From contig NZ_QGTR01000001.1 in assembly GCF_003182275.1 (NCBI RefSeq), positions 596,130 to 660,129 on the forward strand: a DNA stretch of 64,000 nucleotides. Direction: 5' to 3'. Below are positions 19,216 through 28,003 of the stretch, in pieces. Each line of letters starts with the position of its first letter. The first letter of the stretch is position 1. A model generated the notes under the pieces. That model did no database searches and had not been told where the DNA came from. It worked only from the letters and a program-made list of their open reading frames with translations. Origin of the DNA: Hoeflea marina. Lineage in GTDB: Bacteria > Pseudomonadota > Alphaproteobacteria > Rhizobiales > Rhizobiaceae. The position numbers and the translations under genes were made by a program.

Positions 19216-19584
19216 ATGCTTGCCTCGCTCACCCTCATTCTCGGCTGCCAGCTGGCAGGAGAACTCTTCTCTCAGGTCTTGGCCCTGCCCATTCCCGGCC
19301 CGGTGATCGGCATGGTGATCCTGTTCGCCATGCTGATGATCCGCGGCCAGGTGCCCGCGCCGCTGCAGGCAACCGCCGACGGGCTGCTGTCGCATCTCTC
19401 GCTGCTGTTCGTGCCGGCGGGCGTCGGCGTCATGGTGCATCTGCATCTGATGGCCGAGAACTGGTGGCCGATCACCGCGGCGCTGATCGGCTCGACGCTC
19501 GCCACCATCGCCGTCACGGCGCTGGTCATGGTCTGGATCGACCGGCTTACCGGCAAGGCCGCGGAGGGCGAAAGCGATGCGTGA
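19216..19584 (+). CDS. lrgA: CidA/LrgA family membrane protein
   Basis: 122 aa from ATG at 19216, preceded by GAAGG seven bases upstream; in-frame codons before this run through the repeat block and are unlikely to be coding. Four membrane helices are seen, with the family signature QLAGELFSQVLALPIPGPVIGMVILF near the start and LLSHLSLLFVPAGVGVMVH in the middle. LrgA/CidA proteins are holin-like and act with LrgB/CidB in murein hydrolase control and, in some bacteria, pyruvate or by-product transport. It overlaps lrgB by eight bases. Confidence 0.9.
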   Translation: MLASLTLILGCQLAGELFSQVLALPIPGPVIGMVILFAMLMIRGQVPAPLQATADGLLSHLSLLFVPAGVGVMVHLHLMAENWWPITAALIGSTLATIAVTALVMVWIDRLTGKAAEGESDA

Positions 19585-20293
19585 TCTCACCCAGATCTGG
19601 GTCTATCTCAGCGCCAGCCCGCTGCTGTTCCTGACGCTCACACTGATCGCCTTCCAGTTCGGCACCTGGATTTACCAGCGCTCCGGCGGCCTGCCGCTGT
19701 TCAACCCTGTGCTGATCGCCGTCATCGTCCTGGTGGCGCTGCTGAGCCTCACCGGCACCAGCTACGAAACCTATTTCGAGGGCGCGCAATTCGTCCACTT
19801 CCTGCTCGGTCCGGCCACGGTGGCGCTCGCCATCCCGCTCTACCGCCAGTTCGAGCGGGTGCGCCGCTCGGCGCTGGCGCTCGGCGTCAGCCTCATCTGC
19901 GGCTCGCTGACGGCCATCGTCTCCGCACTCGGCATCGGCTGGCTCACCGGCGCCTCGCACGACACGCTGATGTCGCTGGCGCCGAAATCGGTGACCGCGC
20001 CGGTCGCCATGGCGATCACCGAGCAACTGGGCGGCCTGCCGTCGCTGACGGCGGTGCTGGTGATGCTGACGGGGATAACCGGAGCAATCCTCGGACCGAT
20101 GCTGCTCACGCTGATCGGCGTCAGCGACTGGCGAGCCCGCGGTTTCGCGCTCGGCGCCGCCAGCCACGGCATCGGCACCGCCCGCGCGCTGCAGGAGAGC
20201 GAGATCGCCGGCGCCTTCTCCGGCCTCGCCATGGGCCTCAATGCACTGGCCACGGCCATCCTGCTGCCGCTGCTGTGGCGGCTGGTTTTCTGA
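19577..20293 (+). CDS. lrgB: LrgB/CidB family membrane protein
   Basis: 238 aa, hydrophobic throughout, with the family core visible as LAPKSVTAPVAMAITEQLGG and ASHGIGTARALQESEIAGAFSGLAMGLNALATAILLPLL. It would form the membrane partner of LrgA. The eight-base overlap with lrgA and 12-base gap to the methyltransferase gene suggest a three-gene operon. A copy of its last ~30 bases, ending in a stop, occurs at 21118-21147 as part of a duplication scar. Confidence 0.92.
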   Translation: MRDLTQIWVYLSASPLLFLTLTLIAFQFGTWIYQRSGGLPLFNPVLIAVIVLVALLSLTGTSYETYFEGAQFVHFLLGPATVALAIPLYRQFERVRRSALALGVSLICGSLTAIVSALGIGWLTGASHDTLMSLAPKSVTAPVAMAITEQLGGLPSLTAVLVMLTGITGAILGPMLLTLIGVSDWRARGFALGAASHGIGTARALQESEIAGAFSGLAMGLNALATAILLPLLWRLVF

Positions 20294-20305
20294 AAGGGCG
20301 ATTGA

Positions 20306-20941
20306 ATGGAACATGGATTTTGGCATGACCGGTGGCAGAGCGGCAGGATCGGTTTTCACGAGAACCGGCCCAATCCGCTGCTGCTCGCCCATTTCGCCGC
20401 ACTTTCAGTGCCCGCCAATGGCCGCGTCTTCGTGCCCCTTTGCGGCAAGACCCTCGACATCGGCTGGCTCATGTCCAGGGGGCACCGCGTTGCCGGCGCG
20501 GAACTGAGCGAACTGGCGATCGGGCAATTGTTCAAGGAACTCGGCCTCGAGCCGGAGATTTCGGATCTTGGCGATCTCAAAAGCTACAGCGCCGAAAACA
20601 TCGACATCTTCGTGGGCGATGTCTTCGATCTCACCCCCGACCTGCTCGGACCCATCGACGCGGTCTTCGACCGGGCGGCCCTGGTGGCCCTGCATGCGGA
20701 GATGCGCGCGGCCTACGCGCCCCACATCGCCGCCCTCGCCGGCAACGCCCCGCAATTGCTGATCACCTTCGACTACGACCAGTCCCGACTTGACGGCCCG
20801 CCCTTCTCGGTAACGAGCGATGAAGTGCGGCTCCGATACGGTGATGGGTACGAGCTGTCCGAGCTGGCCACGAACGCCTTGGCCGGCGGCATGAAGGGCG
20901 TGCCGGCAAAGGAAATCGTCTGGCTGCTTCGGCCGCTCTGA
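20306..20941 (+). CDS. tpm: Thiopurine S-methyltransferase family protein
   Basis: 211 aa. The N-terminus FWHDRWQSGRIGFHENRPNPLL is the TPMT signature, followed by the SAM-binding loop RVFVPLCGKTLDIGWLMSRGHRVAGAELS and the acidic motif FVGDVFDLTP. Bacterial TPMTs methylate thiols and also selenium and tellurium oxyanions; the natural substrate here is unknown. It sits 12 bases after lrgB and probably shares its promoter. Followed by a two-hairpin REP-like element and the fdsD/lrgB scar, so the gene lies between two copies of the lrgB 3' end. Confidence 0.9.
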   Translation: MEHGFWHDRWQSGRIGFHENRPNPLLLAHFAALSVPANGRVFVPLCGKTLDIGWLMSRGHRVAGAELSELAIGQLFKELGLEPEISDLGDLKSYSAENIDIFVGDVFDLTPDLLGPIDAVFDRAALVALHAEMRAAYAPHIAALAGNAPQLLITFDYDQSRLDGPPFSVTSDEVRLRYGDGYELSELATNALAGGMKGVPAKEIVWLLRPL

Positions 20942-20990
20942 GCGGTGCCCCAAGGTTTGTCGGCGTTACGCCGCACCAATTTCCTCCCCC

Positions 20991-21040
20991 GTCATTCCGG
21001 CCTCTGAGCCGGAATCCAGCCACCGCGCGTCGGCGCGGTG
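20991..21040. repeat. REP-like double hairpin after tpm
   Basis: Two adjacent perfect hairpins: TTCCGGC-CTCTGA-GCCGGAA (20995-21014) and CACCGCGC-GTCG-GCGCGGTG (21021-21040). The text around the first (GTCATTCCGGC...GCCGGAATCCAG) resembles an extragenic palindrome I recall as common in alphaproteobacteria. It may also end the lrgA-lrgB-tpm transcript. Confidence 0.65.
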
Positions 21041-21089
21041 AGAGACCGCCTTTCTCGCGGATCGTCCGGGAAATGCGTCCGGCTTGAGA

Positions 21090-21147
21090 TCACCCCGCGC
21101 TCGCCGCCATCTCCGGCCTGCCGCTGCCGTGGCGGTTGGGTTTCTGA
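21090..21147. other. Chimeric duplication scar: fdsD 3' end joined to lrgB 3' end
   Basis: Bases from 21090 match the 3' end of fdsD (about 21932-21961) at 27 of 30 positions including a 17-base exact run; on the minus strand they still read PEMAASAG-stop against fdsD PEKLASAG-stop. Directly abutting, bases 21118-21147 match the last 30 bases of lrgB at 27 of 30, reading PLPWRLGF-stop against PLLWRLVF-stop. This order is what the junction of a tandem duplication reaching from lrgB to fdsD would leave behind. Confidence 0.72.
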
Positions 21148-21296
21148 TGCTTGCATTTCTCTAGATCAAGCAAAAGGTTTGACTTTGCTGGCGCAGATCA
21201 ATTGCTTCTTTACGTTGCTGATGTAGGACGGATGGTACCAGGGGTGGCATACGGATCAATGCATCTCACCGCCGAAGGAGAAAGGGAGACGCTGGC

Positions 21297-21902
21297 GTGA
21301 AGAACAATTATATCCTGATCGATTTCGAGAACGTCCAGCCGGGAAACCTGGATATCCTCAACGGTCACAATTTCAAGCTGGTCGTCTTTGTCGGCGCCAA
21401 CCAGAAAACTGTTCCTTACGAATTCGCCACCGCATTGCAGAAGCTGGGAGAGAACGCCGATTACAGGAAGATCTCCGGCAACGGCTCAAACGCGCTTGAT
21501 TTCCATATCGCCTTCTATATCGGAGAATTCGCGGCGACGGACGCCAACGCCTATTTCCATATCATCTCGCGTGACAAGGGTTTCGATCCGCTCATCGCCC
21601 ACCTGCGCGAACGCGGGATCTTCGCTCTTCGCCACAAGGACATATCGGAAATTCCGCTCCTGAGGGTGGCCTCCGCCAAAACGCTCGACGAAAAGATCGA
21701 TGCGGTTGTTTCCAGCCTGAAATCCCGCGGCGCCGCGCGGCCGCGAAAGCTCAAGACCCTTGCTGGAACTGTCAACGCGCTCTTCAAGAAGACCCTGGAC
21801 CAGGCCGAGCAGGACGCGATGACGAGAGAGTTGATACGGCGCGGGCATGTGCTCGTGCAGGACCAATCCGTCAGCTACGGCCCGTCAATCCTTGGCCACT
21901 GA
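21297..21902 (+). CDS. PIN/NYN-like domain protein, possible ribonuclease
   Basis: 201 aa from GTG at 21297, with AAGGGAGA upstream at good spacing. The first ~105 residues form a PIN-like Rossmann fold: YILIDFENV (Asp9, Glu11), an acidic helix NALDFHIAFYIGE (Asp68) and ISRDKGFDPLI (Asp93, Asp97), an arrangement of acidic residues suited to metal-dependent RNA cleavage. It resembles the PIN7-type domains in databases. The C-terminal ~90 residues are basic and helical and may bind nucleic acid. It stands alone, with no antitoxin-like partner beside it, and is less GC-rich than its neighbours, which hints at transfer. Cellular target unknown. Confidence 0.7.
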   Translation: MKNNYILIDFENVQPGNLDILNGHNFKLVVFVGANQKTVPYEFATALQKLGENADYRKISGNGSNALDFHIAFYIGEFAATDANAYFHIISRDKGFDPLIAHLRERGIFALRHKDISEIPLLRVASAKTLDEKIDAVVSSLKSRGAARPRKLKTLAGTVNALFKKTLDQAEQDAMTRELIRRGHVLVQDQSVSYGPSILGH

Positions 21903-21932
21903 CTGATCCAACAGGCCAATACCGGCAGCACA

Positions 21933-22166
21933 TCACCCCGCGCTCGCCAGCTTCTCCGGCCGCCTTATGTCCTTTAGCGCCGCCACAACCATCGGCTTGA
22001 AACCCTCGGTGCTCTCGTCGGCGATTTCGAACAATTGCGTGCGCATGCGCGGGTCCCAGAACTTGTTGATGTGGTCGGCCACGCCTTCAACCTGTTCCTG
22101 CTCCGGCTGGGATGCGAAGAAGGTGGCAATCTGGTTGGCCTGGTACCGCAGCTTGTCAGGCGACAT
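21933..22166 (-). CDS. fdsD: NAD-dependent formate dehydrogenase, delta subunit
   Basis: 77 aa from ATG at 22166, which has GGAG nine bases upstream; an ATG at 22181 lacks such a site. The sequence KLRYQANQIATFFASQP...VADHINKFWDPRMR is the FdsD signature. FdsD is a small protein needed for maturation or stability of the soluble FdsABG formate dehydrogenase. It overlaps the end of fdhD by 11 bases and is the last gene of the fds operon. Its 3' end is partly copied at 21090. Confidence 0.9.
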   Translation of the reverse strand: MSPDKLRYQANQIATFFASQPEQEQVEGVADHINKFWDPRMRTQLFEIADESTEGFKPMVVAALKDIRRPEKLASAG

Positions 22167-22998
22167 CGCTCTCAACTCCATGTGTTGTCCGGCCCGATGT
22201 TATCCGGTCGGGCCGTGTGAAAATCTCGAAATCCTCGCCGCGCGCAATGGCAATCAGCGTCAGGCCTGCGGCTTCCGCGGTGCGCACCGACAGCGCGGTC
22301 GGCGTGGAGACGGCGATCAGCACCGGGCTGCCCGCGATCACCGTCTTCTGCACCATGTCGACGGAGACCCGGCTGGTAATGACGATGGCGCCGCCGGCGG
22401 TGTTTTGGCCGGCGCGGGCGAGCCCGCCGATCAGCTTGTCGAGCGCATTGTGACGGCCGACATCCTCGCGGACCATCACCATGCCCTCGCCCGGCCGGTA
22501 GAAGCCCGCGGCATGCACGGCGCCGGTTTCGGCGCGCAGCTTCTGGCCCGCGCCGAGACTGCCAAGGGCCGCGCGGATATCGCCGGCGGTAAATTGCGCC
22601 TCGAGCGCCGAACGTTCGGGCAACTGCCGCAGCGCCTCGTCGATGGATTCAATCCCGCACAGTCCGCACCCCACCGGCCCCGCCATCCGCCTGCGCCGGG
22701 CGGCGAGCGCCGCCTGTCGGCTGTCGGCAAGCTGCATCTGCACGTCATAGCCCTCGCCCGCCTCGACGATCTCGATCGCCTCGATGTCGGCGCCGCTGCC
22801 GGCAATCGCCTCGGTCAGCGCGAAGCCATAGCCGAAATCGAGAAGATCGTCAGGCGTCGCCATCATCACCGCCTGCGTGGTGCCGCCAAAACTCAGCGCC
22901 ACCGGCGCCTCCTCCGGCAAGGTGCGCTCGCCCGAAGCCCGCACACCGCCGCGCACGGCAAGCCGGGCGACGGTGGCGCGAGTCTGGCGGGCGGTCAC
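22156..22998 (-). CDS. fdhD: FdhD sulfurtransferase for formate dehydrogenase maturation
   Basis: 280 aa from GTG at 22998, eight bases after the fdsA stop with AGGG just upstream; an ATG at 23067 would overlap fdsA by 62 bases. It carries the CXXC loop in GPVGCGLCGIESIDEAL and the conserved VREDVGRHNALDKLIG and ITSRVSVDMVQKTVIAG segments. FdhD passes sulfur from a cysteine desulfurase to the molybdenum cofactor, which formate dehydrogenases need for activity. Located between fdsA and fdsD, it is coupled to its client enzyme. Confidence 0.92.
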   Translation of the reverse strand: MTARQTRATVARLAVRGGVRASGERTLPEEAPVALSFGGTTQAVMMATPDDLLDFGYGFALTEAIAGSGADIEAIEIVEAGEGYDVQMQLADSRQAALAARRRRMAGPVGCGLCGIESIDEALRQLPERSALEAQFTAGDIRAALGSLGAGQKLRAETGAVHAAGFYRPGEGMVMVREDVGRHNALDKLIGGLARAGQNTAGGAIVITSRVSVDMVQKTVIAGSPVLIAVSTPTALSVRTAEAAGLTLIAIARGEDFEIFTRPDRITSGRTTHGVESDVA

Positions 22999-23005
22999 GG
23001 ACGCC

Positions 23006-25888
23006 CTATTCCGCAGGCTCGAGCGCCGGCTCGGCAATGCGGCGGGACTGAGCTGCCTGCGCATCATACTCCACCTGCCAGGCGGTCGGACCGTTCGACG
23101 GGCTCACCTGCACCGCCGTCACCTTGTATTCCGGGCAGTTGGTCGCCCAGTCGGTGAAGTCGGTGGTGATCACGTTGGCCTGGGTGCCGGGATGGTGGAA
23201 CGTCGTGTAGACCACGCCCGGCGACACCCGCTCGGTCAGCTTGGCGCGCAGCGAGGTCTCGCCCGAGCGGCTCGCCAGCTTGACGAAATCGCCGTCATGG
23301 ATGCCGCGCTGCTCGGCGTCGTGCGGGTGAATCTCCAGGAGATCCTCCGCATGCCAGGCGACGTTTTCGGTGCGCCGGGTCTGGGCGCCGACATTGTACT
23401 GGCTCAGAATCCGGCCGGTGGTGAGCAGCAGCGGGAAGCGCGGTCCGGTGCGCTCGTCGGTGGCCACATATTCGGTGCGGATGAACTTGCCCTTGCCGCG
23501 GGCAAAACCGCCCAGATGCATGACCGGCGTGCCTTCCGGCGCCTTCTCGTTGCAGGGCCACTGCACCGAGCCCATCTTCTCCAAGAGATCGTAGGAGACA
23601 TTGGTGAAGCTCGGCGTGGTGGCGGCGATCTCGTCCATGATCTGCGACGGGTGGCTGTAATCCCAGCCGAGCCCCATCGCCTCGGCGATGCCGAGCGTGA
23701 CTTCCCAGTCGCCGAGACCGTTCTTCGGCGTCATCACCTTTCGCACCCGGTTGATCCGGCGCTCGGCATTGGTGAACGTGCCGTCCTTTTCCAGGAAGGT
23801 CGAACCCGGCAGGAAGACATGGGCGTAATTGGCGGTCTCGTTCAGGAACAGGTCATGGACGACGACGCATTCCATCGCCGCCAGACCCGCCTGGACATGG
23901 TGGGTGTCGGGATCGGACTGAAGAATGTCCTCGCCCTGGATGTAGATGCCGCGGAACGTGCCCTCGACGGCGGCGTCTAGCATGTTGGGGATGCGCAGCC
24001 CGGGTTCCGAATTGAGCTCGACGCCCCAGAGCTTCTCGAAGATGTCGCGGGTTTCCTCGCCCGAGATATGCCGGTAGCCGGGAAGCTCGTGCGGGAACGA
24101 GCCCATGTCGCAGGCGCCCTGCACATTGTTCTGGCCGCGCAGCGGATTGACGCCGACGCCCGGCTTGCCGAGATTGCCGGTGGCCATGGCCAGATTGGCG
24201 ATCGCCATCACCGTGGTTGAGCCCTGGCTGTGCTCGGTGACGCCGAGGCCGTAATAGATGGCGCCGTTGCCGCCACGGGCATAAAGCCGCGCAGCACCGC
24301 GCAACTCGGCAGCGGGAACGCCGGTATAGGCCTCGGTGGCCTCCGGGCTATGGGCCGGATCGGAGACGAAGGACGCCCAGTCCTCGAATTCCGACCAGTC
24401 GCAGCGCTCGCGGATGAAGGCCTCGTCAAAGATGCCTTCGGTGACGATCACATGGGCCAGCGCGGTGAGAACAGCGACATTGGTGCCCGGGCGCAGCGGC
24501 AGGTGATGCGACGCCTGGATATGCGGGGTCTTGACCATGTCGATGCGGCGCGGATCGATGACGATCAGCTTGGCGCCTTCACGCAGCCGCTTCTTGAGCC
24601 GCGAGGCGAACACAGGATGGCCGTCGGTCGGGTTGGCGCCGATGAGGATGACCACGTCGGTGTGCTCGACACTGTCAAAATCCTGGGTACCGGCCGAGGT
24701 GCCGAACGCCTTGCCGAGGCCGTAGCCGGTCGGCGAATGGCAGACGCGGGCGCAGGTGTCGACATTGTTGTTGCCGAAGCCGGCACGCACCAGCTTCTGC
24801 ACCAGGAAGGTTTCCTCATTGGTGCAGCGCGACGAAGTGATGCCGCCGACGGCGCCGCGGCCATACTGGAACTGGATGCGCTTGAATTCCTTGGCCACAT
24901 GGGCGAAGGCCTCTTCCCAGGTCACTTCCTGCCAGGGATCGGTGATGTTCTCGCGGATCATCGGGTTGAGGATCCGGTCCTTGTGGTTGGTGTAGCCCCA
25001 GGCGAAGCGGCCCTTGACGCAGGAATGGCCGCGGTTGGCCTTGCCGTCCTTCCACGGCACCATGCGGACGACTTCTTCGCCGCGCATTTCCGCCTTGAAG
25101 GAACAGCCGACGCCGCAATAGGCGCAGGTGGTGACGACGGAATGTTCCGGCTGGCCGATGTCGATGACCGACTTCTCCTGCAGCGTCGCCGTTGGGCAGG
25201 CCTGCACGCAGGCGCCGCAGGAGACGCATTCGGAGTTCATGAAGCTCTCGTGCATGCCGGGCGAGACGCGGCTGCCAAAGCCCCTGCCCTCGATGGTCAG
25301 CGCGAAGGTGCCCTGCACTTCCTCGCAGGCGCGCACGCAGCGCGAACAGACGATGCACTTGGCCGGGTCATAGGTGAAATACGGATTGCTCTCGTCCTTC
25401 GGCATGTAGCGGGCGTTCAGCTCGCCGCCCTGGCGCGCCACCACGTGGTTGTCGCCTTCGTAGCCGTAGCGAACATCGCGCAGGCCGACGGCGCCGGCCA
25501 TGTCCTGCAGCTCGCAGTCGCCATTGGCGGCACAGGTCAGGCAATCGAGCGGATGGTCGGAGATGTAGAGCTCCATCACGCCGCGGCGGATGTCCTTGAG
25601 CCGTCCGGTCTGGGTGTGGACCACCATGCCTTCCGCCACCGGGGTGGTGCAGGAGGACGGGGTGCCGCGGCGTCCTTCGATTTCCACCAGGCAGAGCCGG
25701 CAGGAGCCGAAGGCGTCGACCATGTCGGTGGCGCAGAGTTTCGGAATGGCAATGCCCGCCTCCATCGAGGCGCGCATGATCGAGGTGCCCTCGGGCACCG
25801 TGACCCTATTGCCGTCGACGATCAGGCTGACGGTCTTCTCCGCCTTGGAGACCGGGGTGCCGTAGTCGATTTCCTGGATAAGAGCCAT
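23006..25888 (-). CDS. fdsA: NAD-dependent formate dehydrogenase, catalytic alpha subunit
   Basis: 960 aa from ATG at 25888, five bases after the fdsB stop. The N-terminal 2Fe-2S domain (Cys52, 63, 66, 80) is followed by a His-Cys 4Fe-4S site (around DHPLDCLTCAANGDC, 111-125), two 4Fe-4S ferredoxin motifs (CIVCSRCVRAC, CVSCGACVQAC) and a further cluster at CAYCGVGC (255-262). The bis-MGD domain follows, with catalytic Cys383 in DTCARVCHSPTGYG, so this is the Cys rather than selenocysteine form. It oxidises formate to CO2 in the cytoplasm and passes electrons through the clusters to FdsB. Confidence 0.96.
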   Translation of the reverse strand: MALIQEIDYGTPVSKAEKTVSLIVDGNRVTVPEGTSIMRASMEAGIAIPKLCATDMVDAFGSCRLCLVEIEGRRGTPSSCTTPVAEGMVVHTQTGRLKDIRRGVMELYISDHPLDCLTCAANGDCELQDMAGAVGLRDVRYGYEGDNHVVARQGGELNARYMPKDESNPYFTYDPAKCIVCSRCVRACEEVQGTFALTIEGRGFGSRVSPGMHESFMNSECVSCGACVQACPTATLQEKSVIDIGQPEHSVVTTCAYCGVGCSFKAEMRGEEVVRMVPWKDGKANRGHSCVKGRFAWGYTNHKDRILNPMIRENITDPWQEVTWEEAFAHVAKEFKRIQFQYGRGAVGGITSSRCTNEETFLVQKLVRAGFGNNNVDTCARVCHSPTGYGLGKAFGTSAGTQDFDSVEHTDVVILIGANPTDGHPVFASRLKKRLREGAKLIVIDPRRIDMVKTPHIQASHHLPLRPGTNVAVLTALAHVIVTEGIFDEAFIRERCDWSEFEDWASFVSDPAHSPEATEAYTGVPAAELRGAARLYARGGNGAIYYGLGVTEHSQGSTTVMAIANLAMATGNLGKPGVGVNPLRGQNNVQGACDMGSFPHELPGYRHISGEETRDIFEKLWGVELNSEPGLRIPNMLDAAVEGTFRGIYIQGEDILQSDPDTHHVQAGLAAMECVVVHDLFLNETANYAHVFLPGSTFLEKDGTFTNAERRINRVRKVMTPKNGLGDWEVTLGIAEAMGLGWDYSHPSQIMDEIAATTPSFTNVSYDLLEKMGSVQWPCNEKAPEGTPVMHLGGFARGKGKFIRTEYVATDERTGPRFPLLLTTGRILSQYNVGAQTRRTENVAWHAEDLLEIHPHDAEQRGIHDGDFVKLASRSGETSLRAKLTERVSPGVVYTTFHHPGTQANVITTDFTDWATNCPEYKVTAVQVSPSNGPTAWQVEYDAQAAQSRRIAEPALEPAE

Positions 25889-25893
25889 GGTGC

Positions 25894-27450
25894 CTACTCC
25901 GCTGCCTGGGACATGGGAACCGGACGAAAGTCCTCCGGGAAGTGATTGATGGCGCTCATCACCGGATAGGGTGTGAAGCCGCCCAGCGCGCAGAGCGAGC
26001 CGAACTTCATCGTGTTGCAGAGGTCGGTGAGCAGCGCGAGCTGCTTCTCCGGCTCCTCGCCGCGACGGATCTTGTCGGCCACCTCGACGCCGCGGGTCGA
26101 GCCGATGCGGCAGGGCGTGCACTTGCCGCAGCTTTCGATGGCGCAGAACTCCATGGCGAAGCGCGCCTGGTCGAGCATGTCGACGCTGTCGTCGAAGACG
26201 ACGATGCCGGCGTGCCCGATGAGGCCGTCGCGGGCGGCGAACTCCTCGTAGTCGAACGGAGTGTCAAACAGCGCGCGCGGGAAATAGGCGCCGAGCGGAC
26301 CGCCCACCTGCACCGCCTTGACCGGCTGGCCGGTAATGGTGCCGCCGGCGACATCATCGACCAGTTCGCCCAGCGTCATGCCGAAGGCCGCCTCGAACAG
26401 GCCGCCATGCCTGGCGTTGCCGGCGATCTGGATCGGGATCGTGCCGCGTGAGCGGCCCATGCCGAAATCCTTGTAGAAGGCGGCGCCCTTTTCCATGATC
26501 ACCGGCACCGAGGCGAGCGAGATCACATTGTTGATCACCGTCGGGCGGCCGAGGAAGCCCTTGTGGGCGGGCAGCGGCGGCTTGGCGCGGACGATGCCGC
26601 GGCGGCCCTCGAGGCTTTCCAGAAGTGCAGTTTCCTCGCCGCAGACATAGGCGCCGGCGCCGACCCGCACTTCCATGTCGAACGCATGACCTGAATTGAG
26701 AACAGACACGCCGAGAACGTTGTTCTTGCGCGCAATTTCGATGGCCGAGTTCATCGCCGCAATGGCGTGGGGATATTCAGAACGCGTGTAGACATAGCCC
26801 TTGGTCGCACCGGTGGCGATGCCGGCGATCACCATGCCTTCGATCAGCACGAAGGGGTCGCCCTCCATGATCATGCGGTCGGCGAATGTACCGGAGTCGC
26901 CTTCGTCGGCATTGCAGACGATGTATTTCTGCGCGCCTTGCGCATCAAGAACCGTCTTCCACTTGATGCCGGTGGGGAAGCCCGCGCCGCCGCGTCCGCG
27001 CAGGCCGGAGTCGGTCACCTGGGTGACGATGTCGAGCGGCGTCATGGCGATCGCCTGCTCGAGACCCTTGAGGCCGCCATGGGCGCGATAGTCCTCGAGC
27101 GACAGCGGATCGGTGATGCCGCAGCGGGCGAAGGTCAGCCGCGTCTGCCGCTTGAGGAAATCGATCTCCTCGGTCAGGCCGAGATTGAGCGCGTGGGAGC
27201 CGCCATCGGTCAGGCCGGCGTCAAGCAGGCCCGGCACATCGGACGATTTTACCGGCCCGTAGGCGACGCGGCCCTTTTCCGTTTCCACCTCGACCATCGG
27301 CTCGAGCCAGAACATGCCGCGCGAGCCGTTGCGGACGATCTCGATGTCGAGCCCGCGCTTGGCGGCTTCGCTCACCAATGCGCCGGCCACCTTGTCGGCG
27401 CCGACCGCGAGGGCGCCGGCATCGCCGGGAACGAAAATCCTGATGCTCAT
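25894..27450 (-). CDS. fdsB: NAD-dependent formate dehydrogenase, beta subunit (NuoF-like)
   Basis: 518 aa. An N-terminal thioredoxin-like ferredoxin domain (about 1-90) precedes the NuoF core: NADH-binding GLRGRGGAGFPTGIKW, FMN-binding NADEGDSGTFADR, and the 4Fe-4S site ESCGKCTPCRIG near the C-terminus. It binds FMN and NAD and hands electrons from FdsA to NAD+. It overlaps fdsG by four bases (ATGA) and fdsA starts five bases after it, so the three are made in step. Confidence 0.96.
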   Translation of the reverse strand: MSIRIFVPGDAGALAVGADKVAGALVSEAAKRGLDIEIVRNGSRGMFWLEPMVEVETEKGRVAYGPVKSSDVPGLLDAGLTDGGSHALNLGLTEEIDFLKRQTRLTFARCGITDPLSLEDYRAHGGLKGLEQAIAMTPLDIVTQVTDSGLRGRGGAGFPTGIKWKTVLDAQGAQKYIVCNADEGDSGTFADRMIMEGDPFVLIEGMVIAGIATGATKGYVYTRSEYPHAIAAMNSAIEIARKNNVLGVSVLNSGHAFDMEVRVGAGAYVCGEETALLESLEGRRGIVRAKPPLPAHKGFLGRPTVINNVISLASVPVIMEKGAAFYKDFGMGRSRGTIPIQIAGNARHGGLFEAAFGMTLGELVDDVAGGTITGQPVKAVQVGGPLGAYFPRALFDTPFDYEEFAARDGLIGHAGIVVFDDSVDMLDQARFAMEFCAIESCGKCTPCRIGSTRGVEVADKIRRGEEPEKQLALLTDLCNTMKFGSLCALGGFTPYPVMSAINHFPEDFRPVPMSQAAE

Positions 27451-27926
27451 GCGTTCACTCCCCGGGCGATCTCGGCGATGGCGTCATGATCGAGACGGCC
27501 TATCACTTCGCCGTCGACCATGGCCGACGGCGCGCAGGCGCACAGCCCAAGGCAATAGACAGGCTCGATGGTGACGGCGCCGTCGGCGCGGGTCTGGTGC
27601 CAGTCGAGACCCAGCAGCGCCAGCAGCTTTTCGGCAAGCTCCTCGCCGCCCATCGACTGGCAGGCCTCGGCCCGGCACACCTTGATGACGTGGCGGCCGG
27701 CGGGTTCCTGGCGGTAATCGTGGTAAAAGCTGACGACGCCGTGAACCTCGGCGCGCGACAGATTGAGCCCGTCGGCGATCGCCGGCAGCGCCGCGGTCGG
27801 CACATAGCCGAACTCGTCCTGGATCGAATGGAGGATCGGCAACAGCGGCCCTTCGAGCGCCCTGTGGCCCTCAACAATGGCGCCGGCGCGCGACGCGATG
27901 TCCGCGTCAGCCGTTCGGTTCAGCAT
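27447..27926 (-). CDS. fdsG: NAD-dependent formate dehydrogenase, gamma subunit (NuoE-like)
   Basis: 159 aa from ATG at 27926, chosen for GGGAGGA seven bases upstream. It has the NuoE thioredoxin-like fold with four 2Fe-2S ligands: Cys in VCRAEACQSMGG and in YCLGLCACAP. First gene of fdsGBA-fdhD-fdsD. The 90-base gap in front of it holds a LysR-type operator that overlaps the stop of the lysR gene. Confidence 0.94.
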   Translation of the reverse strand: MLNRTADADIASRAGAIVEGHRALEGPLLPILHSIQDEFGYVPTAALPAIADGLNLSRAEVHGVVSFYHDYRQEPAGRHVIKVCRAEACQSMGGEELAEKLLALLGLDWHQTRADGAVTIEPVYCLGLCACAPSAMVDGEVIGRLDHDAIAEIARGVNA

Positions 27927-28003
27927 CGACAATCCTCCCAATCATCACAACTGCCACAATTTCAGGCATTTCAGTCGAAAATCAATAGCGCATATTCGTC
28001 GGC

